Of a DNA stretch of 64,000 nt, positions 11,881 to 23,844 are shown in pieces. The DNA comes from Ectobius pallidus (Eukaryota > Arthropoda > Insecta > Blattodea > Ectobiidae). The stretch spans positions 15,358,606-15,422,605 of the forward strand of contig CAXKWD010000003.1 in NCBI GenBank assembly GCA_964059195.1. The letters run 5' to 3'. The notes beneath the pieces are model-generated. The model was not told the origin of the DNA. It worked only from the letters and a program-made list of their open reading frames with translations, and made no database searches. The first letter of the stretch is position 1. Each line of letters begins with the position of its first letter. The translations under genes and the position numbers were made by a program.

Positions 11881-12424
11881 TTAATGGCTTTTAAATAATC
11901 TAAGATTTTTTTCTCGAATGACAGGATGGACATGTCAGTATGACGTAATGACAATTGTGGGACACCCTGTGCGTTCAATTTGAGTGAAATTACTTTTTGT
12001 TGCAAGTTGGATGAGACTCCGAATTGAGTTTATTTTTATTCTCTACAGCTCATCCCACTTTCTCAAACTTTTTCACTTACCACCCTTGTATATTAAAGAA
12101 GCTATAGAAAAGAAAGAAAAAAACTAATTTATCTGTTCAATGAGTGAGTTATCAAAGTTTTGATGAATCGAGAAGCCTAGTTCATAAAGAAAACGAAGAA
12201 TATCTTAAATTGATGAAGGACTGAACAAACACCTAATTTATTTACTAATGAAAGGACTTCAAAAGACAAGGCATAAAGAAAGCCCATATAAATACAATTT
12301 GGATAAACTGATAGATACATACAAACTGATGATACAGTCATTTAGTTAAACATTGCACAAAGAAATAAACTCCCGCATAGGCCTATTTGAAGAGGTCGTA
12401 AATAGCTATTTATGTATCAAATAC
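11881..12424. other. No recognised feature
   Basis: A-rich unique spacer. Nothing supported. Confidence 0.4.
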
Positions 12425-12575
12425 GGAAAATAACGCTTTAGCGGACGAAATATTGGATGATAAAGCGTGGCATACCGACAGATAGACAGACAGACAGATG
12501 GACAGGCATTTTCCCGTCCACCATACATCTCAGAAAGCTAAGAAAGTAGGCTACCATTGTAGCACTTAATAAATA
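12425..12575 (-). repeat. Repeat R, copy 3 (partial)
   Basis: Keeps the CAGACAGACAGACAG run, the CATTTTCCCGTCCACC segment and the terminal CACTTAATAAATA. The conserved ATGAAACTTGG block is lost. At 12548-12554 it has TAGGCTA where other R copies have TA. Confidence 0.7.
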
Positions 12576-12639
12576 AGATATAGTAGGCTATTAAAGTAGA
12601 AGTAAAGTGTAATCTCAAATCAGGAAATGCTTGTCTTTA

Positions 12640-13665
12640 TGCAGTTCAGAAACTCTTATCTTCTCGTCTTCTGTCCAGAAATCTAAAAATCAAAATTTAT
12701 AAGACAATTATCCTGCCGGTTGTATTACACGGATGTGAGACATGGTCCCTCTCTCTTAGGAAATAACATAATCTGAGTGCTTAGGAACATATTTGGGCCT
12801 AAGAGCGATGAAAATGGGGACTGGAGAAAACTGCATAACGACGAGTTTCATAACCTGTACTAGCACCGGATATAGTAAGGGCAATTAAACCACAAAGGAT
12901 AAAATGGGCTGGACATGTTGCACGCATGGGGAAGAAAGAATAGGCCTATCTAAAAAATATTGATTGGGAGACCCGAAGGGAAAAGAACACTTGGAAGACC
13001 TAGACGTAGGTGCGAGGACATCATTAGGATAGATTTGAGGGAAGTAGGATTTGCTAGGGATGGTTGGATGAAGTTAGCACAGTTTGGGGTTGAATGGCGG
13101 GGACAGGTAAGCACATCAATGAACCTCCGGGTTCCATAAAATAGATAATATTCCTTTAGCTTGCTTGCGAATTGTCTATTGCAGTGATTCTCAAAGTAGG
13201 GTCCGCGGACCCCCGAGGGTCCGCGATGGTGTTTCAGGGGGTCCGCAGGCGGTTTAAGAAGAAATAGGATATCCCGTAATTTTGAAGTACTTAACTGTGT
13301 TCTCCACTACTTATCTAAGTGAAACAGCATTCTCACGTAGGCTACTTGAAATCAAAGTTGAGAAATAAACATGAAGTTGAAAGTGACTTGATATTGAAAT
13401 TATCAGACATTAAACCTAACATTGCAGAGCTAATTAATCAAAAGCAGCTTCACTGTTCACATTAAGGAGTAAACTCTGTTTGTTACCATTTATATTGTTA
13501 TTTTGTCTATTGACTTTAATACATTTGAATGAAAGTATTTATTTAGTTTTTTCATTAAAAAACCCAGAGGGGGGGGTCCGCGAAATTTTAATTTTTTTTT
13601 TTCAAGGGGTCCGCGGACTGAAAAGTTCGGGAACCACTGGTCTATTGCCATTGAGTAAGTAAGTA
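12640..13665 (+). mobile_element. Non-LTR retrotransposon 3' fragment (family A), split by a hAT element
   Basis: The first part (to about 12768) translates to a C-terminal reverse-transcriptase segment with TIILPVVLHGCETWSLSLRK, then stops. Degraded frames continue through the W-GHV and GRP-RRW-type region to a short 3' UTR (ACCTCCGGGTTCCATAAAAT). The terminal TCTATTGCCATTGAGTAAGT is split, with the last part resuming after the hAT insertion at 13640. Five related fragments lie in the window, all 5' truncated. Confidence 0.8.
13182..13639 (+). mobile_element. hAT element with transposase C-terminal remnant
   Basis: Ends are CAGTGATTCTCAAAGTAGGG and, inverted, CAGTGGTTCCCGAACTTTTC, with an exact 8-bp duplication GTCTATTG at 13174-13181 and 13640-13647. 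Inside, short plus-strand frames give a SAFS-type motif and DIKPNIAELINQKQLH, which I recognise as the end of a ZBED/SCAN-type hAT transposase. Stops and shifts are present and the catalytic part is missing. GC-rich GGTCCGCGGACC palindromes mark both subterminal regions. Confidence 0.85.
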
Positions 13666-13672
13666 CGATATA

Positions 13673-14613
13673 GAGCCGCCACTGAAAACTAGCTCTCTCC
13701 TATAAAATGCCTTTATCGTTAACAGTCTGCTAAATACAGCAAGAAAACTTGAATGGAAATAGTGAAAAGTATGTAAGCGAGAGCTGCGCTTTTCTGTAGG
13801 CTGTAGAATATTACTTTCGAGAGTTTAAGATTTCGCAAACAAACACCTCTGTTCGCTTTGTTATCAGGTAAGAAAGTTACACTCCATCCTATTTCTACAA
13901 TTTAATCATTTGGAAACAGAGAAATGTTACAATTATAAGTAGGAGGGGGGAACTAAATATTCCCATATTCTTCTTCTAACTCCCCAGAGGATATACGAGA
14001 CGGCGGCAGTCGATTCTGGTTTACTTTGTATCTAAACTTTTAATTGAAAATAAACAACATAATCTTTCTTTAATGATATATTATACATAAGGCTTCCATT
14101 TCCAAGAGTTTCCACCCCCTTCATCTTCTTCTTCTTCTTTCGGCCTCAAGTAGTGGAGAAATTCATCTCATTAAATGTTAGGAAAGAGACTTTCAGTCCC
14201 TCCCTCCTTCCACTAACATTCCTTTGAAGTGCAAATTCTGCACAAGAGGACCTACTTTTCCTTCTAACCCAGCATCTTCTTCTTCTTCTTCTCCTTCTTC
14301 AGTCCGTTCATTCGCCTATGTAAACTTCTTCCGATGCGGAATTTCAATCAGTCAGTCAGAAACCCTTATCATCTCATCGTTTCTCTCTCTGTCGGCTTGT
14401 CCATGTATGTTTTCTCGACTCTGATGATGATATTTTTCCCTCTCCCAAACTAAAAGCTTGATGTTGAGAAGGTTCAGTTTCCAAGTGAAGTGGAAACTAT
14501 GATATTTCAAAGTTGTTAGAGTTCTCGGAAACAGCATTCGGTTGGGCTGCCTCTTCTTACTTTCAGAAGTTGAAGCGCTGAAATCCGTCAAGTTGGTATA
14601 ATACGGTATTAAT
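13673..14613. other. No recognised gene; TTC-rich tracts
   Basis: Contains TTC microsatellite-like tracts near 14125 and 14278, which produce serine-rich frames of no significance. No repeat shared with the rest of the window. Confidence 0.4.
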
Positions 14614-15485
14614 CACGGAGGAAAGAAAACACGGAGATGCCCTGAGACCGCAAGCGTGAAGCCAACTGTCCGAGCGTTTTGGTACTTAAGGGGGCGTGTC
14701 TCTGTGTTTATATGTTTATAGTGCGCACGGATAGCGTGGTTACTCGTCTTTGTTTCTTTGTTTTGAACAATTCAGAAGTGAAAATGAGTGCATGTTGTGC
14801 ACTATTCTATGAACTTACCTTAAAAATTAATAATTTTGTAAAATTTAGGTACTGAAAATAGTCAATTTTTGGGATGAATGAATATGGGTATAATTGCTAA
14901 GTATAATTTACTTGTATTTTACACTAGGCTGCTAATTATTGATGTATTTTCTTTATACCTGCCTTAGGATACTTGTAATTAATCAAATAAAGTGCATTTA
15001 TCTGAATTATTAGTTATACTAAGTAATTTATTGCTTTAGATTTCCAATATTTATATTAGTTGCCATTTATTGCGTTTAATAGAGTCAATAACCACATGGT
15101 GTAGCTTTATAACTGTCCAGAATATTTTTCTCGTTCTGAATTATCGTAGTCGCATGGTCACTTAATCATTTTCTGACTCAGTATTTATACTCGCACATCT
15201 AAAGTTGCTCATTTGAAAGTTACATTTTTGGCTCTTCTGAGATAGGTTAATGCTTACTACCGGGATTATTATGATGTCAGAGTATGTAGTTAATATATGA
15301 AATTGGGATATTACATATTTTCCCTACCGTTACGTTGTTATAACCCGTGAAACTTCGGAGTATTTGTGTGCTATTGTATATAGCAAGCCTCCCTTTTGGT
15401 CCTCTAAGGGGGCGTGGTCATTGGCTTCATCTGTTTCCCATACAACACCGCAAGCACGGCGTCTCCGTGTATTCTTTCCTCCGTG
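14614..15485. mobile_element. TIR element of unknown superfamily
   Basis: About 28-bp inverted ends begin CACGGAGGAAAGAA and continue ACACGGAGA. A further block, about TTAAGGGGGCGTG near 14690 and CTAAGGGGGCGTG near 15403, is repeated in direct orientation inside. The flanks show TATTAAT on both sides but with a 6-bp offset on the right, so the duplication is uncertain. No transposase homology was recognised in the AT-rich interior. Confidence 0.6.
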
Positions 15486-15607
15486 GTAGTCTATTAATAA
15501 ACATTGGCAGAAATGGCAGGCCATGCCTGACACTACGTAATACCTATCAGGACCGTATAATAATACAAGCTGAATCAATGAACGTTAAAAAAAAGTAGGC
15601 CTACTCA

Positions 15608-15720
15608 GGTGTAACAAAGTGCCAGAATGCTTTTTTTTTCTTCTTTAAATCAGTGATAATTGCAATTATGATAGGCCCAAGCAGAAAAGAAGTTATTTTT
15701 GTAATAGATCTCCAAAAACA
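15608..15720 (+). repeat. Repeat T, truncated copy
   Basis: Retains the AACAAAGTGCCAGAATGCTT start, CAGTGATAATTG and the AAGTTATTTTTGTAAT segment, then ends. A (TA)n run follows at 15928-15946. Confidence 0.65.
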
Positions 15721-16149
15721 AAATGCGCTGGCAATAATATTAATGACGCAATAGGCCTACGATTCGCTGAATTGTTTGCTTCAAGTTTAAAGCAGCGTTA
15801 TAGGTTATCAATGAATAAAAAGTCAATCTGAAAACTATCTGTCAGGAATTAAATTATGTCTATAGCTAGCACAGGATCGGATGATAAAAATACTCATATT
15901 AAAATATCATGTAGATATCTGTAGTCATATATATATATATATATATCGATAGAATGCATAATATTGTATCAATATTCAACGGCTTGTTGTGTTTGAAATC
16001 TTTTATTTATATTATTATTTACACTGATATCGTTACGAAGAAATGAATCAAGGCGAGCTAACATATCAATAAACGATTGGCAATTTGTTACGTTATGTGG
16101 GCCATGCAATAATATTGTTGCATCTTATATCATACAAAATTAATATTGA

Positions 16150-16525
16150 TATACTCGTTATTTCGGTACCGGTCAACCGATTTGGTCCAAATTCAATAGA
16201 CTTCTGCCCATGGACGTCATAAATGCGTATACCAAGTTTCATGAAAATCCGATAAAGCGTATTTGAGTTATCGCGCCTTTCTAATATATTACCATAAAAA
16301 TAAACACTAAATTGGGCATTACTCCGGTACCGGTCAACCGAGTTGGTCCAATATCAATAGGCTTCTTCCCATGTTCGTTATAAATGCGTATACCAACTTT
16401 CATAAAAATTCGATAAAGCGTTTTTGAGTTATCGCGCGTAAAGACATACGGACAGACGGACAGAAGGACAGACATTTTCCCGTCCCGCACAGTCTCATAA
16501 AGTACCATACTGTCACTTAATAAAA
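16150..16525 (-). repeat. Repeat R, two units in tandem
   Basis: Two R cores in direct array: 16158-16276 and 16318-16525. Each has CGGTCAACCG, the CCATGG segment and the CGATAAAGCGT-type block. Only the second unit runs on into the CAGACGGACAG run and terminal CACTTAATAAA. This duplicates the core but not the microsatellite, the same pattern as in the larger array at 51130. Confidence 0.75.
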
Positions 16526-17455
16526 TACAATATCGAACAGTTCATTAGTACTATAACGTATCCGTCCTAATACATCTTGCTTTATATTACTATGAAAAAG
16601 TACACCTCAATTGAGAAGAGCTACAGTATTTCAGCAATACAGTCTTCGTCAGCGTACAAAATTGTGGTTTTGTTCTCCCGTGAAGAGGAATTTTCCATTC
16701 TCATAATTACATTTGTGAGAATTTTGACAAAGACATGTTGCTCCATTGTTGCATGTTTATGTTTCCTGTTCCAGTGCTACCAACTTCCCAACTTGTTACA
16801 ATGCGAATGAAACTAATAAAAACTTTCCCCCCTCTTTTTCACGAAGCAGAATGACAAATAAAAGAGTCTTTATGCTACCTACTCCCCCATGGAAAAGTAA
16901 TCTTATATTCCAAAACGCTTCATTAACGAAGGAATGTTTGCTTCAATTACAGTTGGCCATGTATTTTGAGCGCAGTGTTTTGTTATTTTTCATACGAAAC
17001 GAATTTCATTCACGTTTTTAGTTAGACAGTAATTCTTTTGTTACGTGGAATGAATGTATGTGTTTTATTGCCATGCATACTGCAACATCGCAGAAGAGAA
17101 AAAGAGAAATGTAGTAGTGGAACTATGGGTAATTTATGTGAATACGGCCTGTCATTTTGATGACTCTTTCCTACTCGTTTTTTTTCTTTTTAGTACATGA
17201 CGAAATGCTTTAGTTGAGAGGCTAATTTACTTTAATTATCATAATATTCTTGTACAGGTTGCATTATAAGATTTTGTCAAGAAGAGAATATTACTTGTGA
17301 TTTAAATACATTTTCAAAAATGTTCAGTATTATCACAGTATAAGTATTAATACGTATACTGTGGTATTATTAATTAAAAATGACGCCAGTGATGAAGCAA
17401 TTTTATTCTATTGAATGGCACCCTTCAAGCAAAATTTCCTGGCGATGGTTAGAAG
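16526..17455. other. No recognised feature
   Basis: Two overlapping plus-strand frames (16577-16810, 16746-17021) have no recognisable domain. AT-rich unique sequence. Confidence 0.35.
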
Positions 17456-17459
17456 TAAC

Positions 17460-17835
17460 CGAAAGGCCTTTCTTACTTACTCAATGGCAATAGACAATTC
17501 CTAAGTAAGATATTGAAATACCATCTATTTTATGGAATTCGGAGGTTCATTGCCGCGCTTACCTGAGCCCGCCATTCAATCCTATTCTGTGCTAACTCCA
17601 TCCAATCATCCCCCACAAATCCTACTTCCCATAAATCCGTTCTAAGATTGTCCTCCCATCTACGTCTAGGTCTTCCAAGTGGTCTTTTCCCTTCGGGTCT
17701 CCCCGTCAATACTTTTTAGAGATGTCTTTCCTTCCCCATACGCGCAACATGTCCAGCCCATTTCATCCTCCGGGATTTAATTACCCTTACTATATCCGGT
17801 GATTGACGAGCAGAGGTTATGAAATCTCGTCAGGA
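17460..17835 (-). mobile_element. Non-LTR retrotransposon 3' fragment (family A), minus copy
   Basis: On the minus strand it shows the family order GGGCTGGACATGTTGCGC, the GGGAGACCCGAAGGGAAAAG segment, CGCCGTTCA-like 3' region, ACCTCC and the terminal TGCCATTGAGTAAGTAAG. It lies in opposite orientation to the copy at 17880, only about 50 bp away, so the two could form a large inverted pair. Confidence 0.75.
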
Positions 17836-17879
17836 ACCGAAAGGCCTAGGAAAATATAAAAGAAGTTGAGAAGAAAGTT

Positions 17880-18560
17880 ATGTAATTATTTTAAAGATAT
17901 TTAGAGCTGGACATATTGCGCACATGGGGGAGGAAAGACGCATCTCAAAAGTATTGACTGGGAGACCCGAAGTGAAGATACCACTCGGAAAACCTAGACG
18001 TAGGAGGGGGGACAATTTTAAGATAGATTTAAGGGAAGTAGTATTTGCAAGGGATGATTGGATAGACTTATCTATCTATCTATCTGTCTGGCGCTACAAC
18101 CCGTTGTGGGTTTTGGCCTCCTTCACAAATTTCCTCGACTCATCTCGATCCTGTACTTTTCCTTTCCAGCCTCTTATTCCCATTCTTCTCATATCTTGTT
18201 CCACATCTTGCACCACCTCTTTCTTGGTCTTCCCCTCTTTCTTACTCCTATTATATCGCTATGTAATAAACGTTTTGGCATTCTTCCTTCATCCATTCTT
18301 TCAACATGCCCTATCCATCTCAATCTCAGAGACTTGATGTATCTTACCAGATCCTCTCCACGAAGTATTTGGTTAATTTCGGAGTTTGATCTAATTCTCC
18401 ATGCATCATTTTCCAATATTGGTCCATATATTCGTCGATTGGATAGACTTAGCACAGTATAGGGTTGAACGGCGGGCTCATATAAGCGTGGCAATGAATC
18501 TCCGGGTTCCATCAAAAATATAATATTCCATTAGCTTGCTTAGGTACTATCTGTTGCCAT
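17880..18560 (+). mobile_element. Non-LTR retrotransposon 3' fragment (family A), host of a nested insertion
   Basis: Starts in the GHV region (CTGGACATATTGCGCACATG), continues through GGGAGACCCGAAG and AGACGTAGGAGG, and is broken at 18070 by the insertion 18071..18436. It resumes with GATTGGATAGACTTAGCACA and ends ATCTGTTGCCATTGAGTAAG. Removing the insertion restores continuity with the other family A copies. Confidence 0.8.
18071..18436 (-). mobile_element. Nested non-LTR retrotransposon C-terminal fragment (family C)
   Basis: Flanked by a perfect 15-bp direct repeat GATTGGATAGACTTA (18056-18070 and 18437-18451). On the minus strand it encodes a LINE C-terminal segment with ILRGEDLVRYIKSLRLRWIG, HVERMDEGRMPKRLL and a GRPRKRW motif. 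A frameshift follows, after which a shifted frame keeps RDESRKFVKEAKTHNGL and a stop. The 3' end carries a short GATA-type tail, as expected for target-primed reverse transcription with 5' truncation. Confidence 0.85.
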
Positions 18561-18570
18561 TGAGTAAGTA

Positions 18571-18965
18571 AGAAAGCAGAACAGTTTCCGACAAAATAGG
18601 CCTAATGGAAAATGATATTTTCTTCGAGTAAAGTGGTAGCAAAAGTGACAGAAAGTCGTCATCAATTTTAATGTTTCATCCCCATTTGCCACAAAGATAT
18701 AATGTAACGAATTTGGCAAAAACTTTTCTTATCCAGCATTTTAACAAAAAATATTATAAACAAAATATTTAATTCTACAATTTAACAAGAAAATAATTAA
18801 TTTCCTACTTTTTTTAAAAAAATTCAGCTGTGTTTATACTCCTTTTAGCTGCGAGGCCATATCAGGAGTTCGGGAAGTGTGTCTATACAGTAGGGTGGGC
18901 CATGGAACTATTGATTGTCAATTGTTTCTATTGTCAGTGTATTTTTATGGAGTAAATTTCAACTG
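18571..18965. other. No recognised feature
   Basis: AT-rich spacer. Nothing supported. Confidence 0.4.
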
Positions 18966-18969
18966 ACAT

Positions 18970-19162
18970 TAATTTAAATGGATATGATACAGGATGAAAT
19001 GGTGAGGATGATTCATGGTATGTAAATATCCAAATCGACGTTTGTCTTTACGACTGGGGAAACCATGAAATAACCCATGTCAAATTGGCCGGTAACAGCA
19101 TTTGAACCTGGGACCTCCCAAATGCGAGTCCAAGACGTTACCATCTCGGCCACCTCGCTCGG
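18970..19162 (-). mobile_element. tRNA-derived SINE (Ser/Leu-like head)
   Basis: On the minus strand the head reads GAGCGAGGTGGCCGAGATGG (A box), then CTTGGACTCGCATTTGGGAG and a B box (GGTTCAAATGC), the pattern of a tRNA with a long variable arm. A body of about 100 bp follows and ends ATTTCATCCTGTATC. A second, plus-strand copy of the head lies at 52165. Confidence 0.75.
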
Positions 19163-19962
19163 TATTTCCTATTTTGTACAATTTTCGTATGCAAACTGAT
19201 GTTGTATCCATAAATAAAAAAAGGGCTCTGTACATAGGTAGGTCTAAGTATTGATAAAATTAAAGAAACCAAACAGTAAGGTTAAACTTATATATTAGGC
19301 CTATAGCCTAAATCCTGTACAGAACGAGAGGCTTTGCTATAGTAATCTGTTTAGCTTAAAGATATCTGTGGTTATTTTTAATCACTGGAAATACAAGTTT
19401 CGCCGTGTAGGAAGAGAGGATATCCTTCATTGATTGCATATTTCATGAAAAAAACTGTACTTCGCATCATTATTCGTTTGTTCGTTTGTAGGATTAATAA
19501 ATAAAACTCTGAAATTGTATTGTGATATGACATCCAGTCACAAATCTGATAGAGAAAGAAATTCTGATTAAAAAACAATTGCATTTTTCTAGTGGGAGGG
19601 CCGTGGAATGAGGGAGAGAGAGCTAGTTGTATTTGGTTTTCATGTCGTAATGTTGTTAGCGCTGGAACAAAAGAGCATCAAATTGCGTGAGCAGGCAGAC
19701 AGCTACGTGCGTGTACACACCTATGTGAGAGAATCACGGCAAACTTTCCCAAATTTAATTAAGAATCTCAACAAAATACCGTGAAAAAGACATCACTGTC
19801 ACGAAGTTTTCTTCTCTACTTCCAAACTTTCTTCACTTTATCCAGATTCTTAAATCTTAGACGTGCTATTATTTTATGGTTGGGGATAGTGGGAGAAATA
19901 TTCACCATTTTTTTGTCAATATTTTTCTAATTTAAAAAAAAATTGGTTTGTACCTTAATGTA
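19163..19962. other. No recognised feature
   Basis: AT-rich unique sequence. The frame at 19378-19584 minus has no domain. Confidence 0.4.
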
Positions 19963-19964
19963 TA

Positions 19965-20502
19965 CAAAGTGTTAATGAATAACACCAAAATATTTTGCCT
20001 GTGTATAGAGGAGATATAGAAAAACAAATTTTATTAGGAGATATTTGCTCTATGGATGCATTTTTTCCTGTTAAGAGCATAAAATCTCCCAGGGCATGGC
20101 CGCCACTGACTTCTAACATTTGAACAAAAAATGCAAAACAAAGGAACTTCGTTGTTATCACTAGAGTAATGAACAAAACAACTAATGCAGTGGCGGCCAG
20201 TCATGTGATTAGTCTGTAAGTTTTGCAGATTATGAAAACTCTAACTGATGATATATGTGTTGAAGAATGATTAAGAATCAGGTTTTTATCGATCACTAAG
20301 AAGGCATAAAGTCAATTTAATAAAAAAAACTTGACGGTGTTTCGTTTAATTATTGACTTATGAGCACCAAATTATAATTACTTTAATGCTCTCTAGCATA
20401 CACATTTGACGTTATAGAGCAAAATTCACCTAATAAAAGTTGCTTGTCTATGTCCCCTGTATATACAGCTAAAATATTTCGGTGTTATTCATTAGCACCC
20501 TG
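19965..20502. mobile_element. TA-flanked TIR element, family M, copy 1
   Basis: Long inverted repeats (about 95 bp) start near CAAAGTGTTAATGAATAACA (family consensus CAGGGTGTT) and end AGCACCCTG, with TA on both sides (19963-19964, 20503-20504). A GGCCGCCACTGAC segment and its inverse lie further in. The TA target suggests a Tc1/mariner-like origin, but no transposase is present. Confidence 0.8.
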
Positions 20503-20504
20503 TA

Positions 20505-21200
20505 TATTGGATGTTTCAGCATCCTCAGAGAATTTAAGTCTGTCTAAATATCTTAGTGATGAAAAAAACATAATTTTTCAGGAAACTAAACTGATGATTA
20601 TACATAAAAAAGAAAAATAATATTCAAATTGGTTTAGTTTTGGTTTAGTTTAAGGGGGACATGAAGCTTTCAGTGAAATTCACAGGTGAAAAATAGGCGA
20701 ATTTCACTATTTTTTCCCCTCAGCAATGAATTGCTCTACAATCTAACAATCTGACATATTCTTTATTGATTACTTTTACAATTGCAAACTATTTTCAAAA
20801 TTAATCAAACTTTTACAGTTAAGGGTACATAATGGCAGCCACGTTTGATGCATTAAAAAGCCGTTTCCGTGATAATTTCCACAAATGGCAATATCTTTGA
20901 GCAATTCTTTTTTCTATGTATTTGCAATATATATAGTACAAGTAATTTAAAAAAGATAATAATTTTTTTAAATTTTCTTTTTCATTAAAAGTGTATGTAA
21001 CTTATTTAAAAAATTAAATAATAACTTTAAATGACAGATTGTAAGTGCTGTTCATATGATATTAACAAATACACAGAAAATTACTCACTCAGATATATTT
21101 TGCAGAAGTATCAATGTGTTATAATTTGATATTATTTCCATTGGAAAAGTGAAACCATGAAATACAAAATATGTATTAGTATTACTATGATAAATTCATA
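20505..21200. other. No recognised feature
   Basis: AT-rich unique sequence. No supported gene. Confidence 0.4.
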
Positions 21201-21202
21201 TA

Positions 21203-21886
21203 CGAGGGCTATTTTTTTCAAGGTCCGATGGGGCATAAAATGAAAACCAAAGCGAAAATCAAAACTGTTTTATTTGGAAAATTTAGGTAAACCTTCTAGC
21301 TACTTCTCTACGTAGTCGCGCTCCGATTGAGACATTTGTCGAAGCGTGGTGCAACTTTCAAGTACCCTCTTCATAGAAGCTTGCCGCCAGCGTATTGAGA
21401 AGGATCTTCACGATATTTTGAAGTGTTTTGAAATTCTTCGTTGGTGTGGAAGCTCTGTCCTCCTAGATCTTTCTTCAGCTGCCGAAAAAGATTAAAGTCA
21501 CACGGCATGGGAATAAGTTTTTGAAATCCATCGTGACGGGGGATGAAACGTGGATTCGTTAGCACAATCCAGAATCAAAAGGACAATCCAAACAATGGAT
21601 GAACACAAATTTCCCGAACAAACCCAAGATCTGGCTTCCACACCAACGAAGAATTTCAAAACACTTCAAAATGCAGTGAAGACCCTTCTCAATACGCTGG
21701 CGGCAAGCTTCTACGAAGAGGGTATTTGAAAGTTGCACCATGCTTCGACAAATGTCTCAATCGGAGAGTGATTAAGTAGAGAAGTAGCTAGAAGGTGTAC
21801 CTAAATGTTCCAAATAAAACAATTTTGATTTTTGCTGTGGTTTTTCATTTTATGCCCCATCGGACCTTGGAAAAAAATAGCCCTCG
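21203..21886. mobile_element. Mariner-derived foldback element
   Basis: Flanked by TA and bounded by CGAGGGCTATTTTTTTC and its inverse. The inverted arms are about 255 bp each (21203-21455 and 21634-21886). Between them a plus-strand stretch near 21530 reads IVTGDETWIR, the TGDETW motif around the first catalytic Asp of mariner transposases, followed by NPESKGQSKQWM. Most of the transposase is gone, and the arms include former coding sequence, so the copy seems to have arisen by an inverted duplication of a mariner end. Confidence 0.8.
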
Positions 21887-21888
21887 TA

Positions 21889-22616
21889 TTTATCTGATAA
21901 TTTTCCCATGTCATTTTTTGTTGTTGAAATTGTAACTTAATGAGTTAGTGGTATATACGCGGAAATCGCTTCCCCTTCTGTTAAATAATATGGAAGGGTT
22001 CCCTTCAGAATCAGTTCTATACTGATATCAAACCATATTTCACAGAAATCTCTAAATAAATCCTTCACATGAATACTAAATTTTTACATTCTGGCATATG
22101 TAGATAGCAAATATCAGAAATATCAAGAACTTTTACACACAACTCAGATAAAAAAACTTTTTTCCCCTACACAAAGTCTAAAAAATCAGTATTTCTCTAC
22201 ACATTGGTTTACACAAGACCCATACGTAATATATGCCCCATATCACTGAATTGACTCGGTTTGTATATTTTTTTAATCGGAAACAGTAACGGGACTTGAA
22301 AGACAACCGACATATCCGAACGCGAGTATTCACTTTTTATTTTTATATTAAAAAAAAAAAACTTACTTTGCGCAAGGGGGGGGGGGAAGCAAATACTGTA
22401 TAGCGCTCTGCAAACAACATCAAAGCTTTAAATTGTATAAACATGAGGCAGACTGTTTGCAAATAATAATATATCTGCAGCGGCATCATCTCTACCTGTG
22501 CTCTCACGATCAATATCATATATGATTCCATACCGGTACTGACTTCCATCATCCAAACATGGAAACTTGGAACAAGTAAAGAGCCCGAAGCATATGGGGT
22601 GTGTTCTGGTGATAAT
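21889..22616. other. No recognised gene; G-run
   Basis: Contains a run of about 12 G at 22376-22387 after an A-run. Short minus-strand frames (22343-22667) show no domain. Confidence 0.35.
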
Positions 22617-22740
22617 CATATTTGTATGAGGGTCTTTCCGAAAATAAAGCCTACTATTTACTTTCATGGAAACTACAACGGATACAGAAAGCAGAACAAG
22701 GGTTTACTATAGCACATACCTGGGTTTCTACATGAGGTGT
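22617..22740 (+). mobile_element. Possible mariner-type 5' end fragment
   Basis: TATGAGGGTCTTTCCGAAAA resembles the TACGAGGGYCGTYC-type ends of insect mariner elements, one of which ends at 24545. No matching second end is nearby, so this would be a solo or truncated end. Confidence 0.4.
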
Positions 22741-23560
22741 TCCAAGCGGTTACGCGGGCCCTAGCTCGCATACCAACACTCCCAATTGTTTCATTGGTCC
22801 TTTACGTACAGGCTGGGAAAGTGCTTTATTTATGTGTCAATACCATCGGGCTATAAACCCCATTTTACCGACGCAAACTATATTCATAGACTCTAGGGAA
22901 GTGGCAGTTAGATTAGGAACAGTGATATTAGTGTTGATCGCCATCAAGTTTACATCCCTGTTTCTAGATCACATGACCCAACCAGGCTCTCCTTTTGCAG
23001 CTGAACAGACGATTTTCGTGAATACGTATCACTTCGTAGTGCCATTTTAGGTTAATTTTGTGTGAACTTCTTAATTGATTTTACTTATGTTCAATGTTTC
23101 TACAAGAAAAAGCTGCTTGCATATGGATTCTATAGGTTTTGAAGAACGCGGTATGAAATTTGGCTGCTTTTCGTGAAGAAAATGAAAAAATACAAGACCC
23201 AGATTTGAGGTATACAAACCCCAACAATACTATACTAAAATTAAATAAAGCAGGATTTCAGCAACACAACAAAATCATGTAGGCCTATAGTTCTTTCTAA
23301 AACGTGAATACCTCGTCTCACTCCACGGACACATTTTTGGAGAAGAATATTTCGCGATTATTTAGATATTTCGCGAAGTCCAACAAAATTCGAGATACGA
23401 AAATATCGTGCCTATAAGCATACAATTTGCTTAAGAGAGATATTTTAAGCATCTATAAAGCCAAATGTAGCTATGAAAAGCTGTTTTTTTTTTTACCTCT
23501 ATCGCATAACTATTGTATTTCCAACTTGTTTTCCTTTTCCCTTGTTTTTCCTTATTACAA
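22741..23560. other. No recognised feature
   Basis: The frame at 22832-23050 has a hydrophobic stretch (TVILVLIAIKFTSLFLD) but no homology that I recognise and no clear splice sites, so it is not called a gene. Confidence 0.35.
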
Positions 23561-23566
23561 ACCCAT

Positions 23567-23655
23567 GCTTGAAGCGGGACTCGAACCCATAGCCTCCTTT
23601 CCCACGGCTCCAAGGAAAATGGCCGTTCGCTCTGACATTGACTGTCATTTCTTGA
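23567..23655 (-). repeat. Possible tRNA-derived SINE head
   Basis: On the minus strand a B box (TGGGTTCGAGTCCCGC) is clear. An A box is weak (GTCAGAGCGAACGG). The arrangement suggests a degraded SINE head, with no body defined downstream. Confidence 0.4.
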
Positions 23656-23844
23656 GGTGTGGGAAAAGATTAAAATATGTGGGTACGCGGTCCGAGCTGT
23701 AGAATGGAGGTTTAAACACCTCCCTGCAAGTTTCCTGCAGAAGTTCGGGAATGAGATGTTTCAATACCAACCCTGCAGCCCGGACTTCGCTCCCAGAAGA
23801 AGATAAGTAAAAAAGAATATTGGAAAATATTTGGTCAAGGTAAC

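Noticed and set aside
18189..18515. 108-codon minus-strand frame as a gene
   Set aside because: It crosses the junction of a nested LINE fragment; its N-terminal part is read from the host element's antisense strand.
22832..23050. 72-codon frame with a hydrophobic segment as a gene
   Set aside because: No recognisable family, no convincing splice sites, and chance frames of this length are common here.
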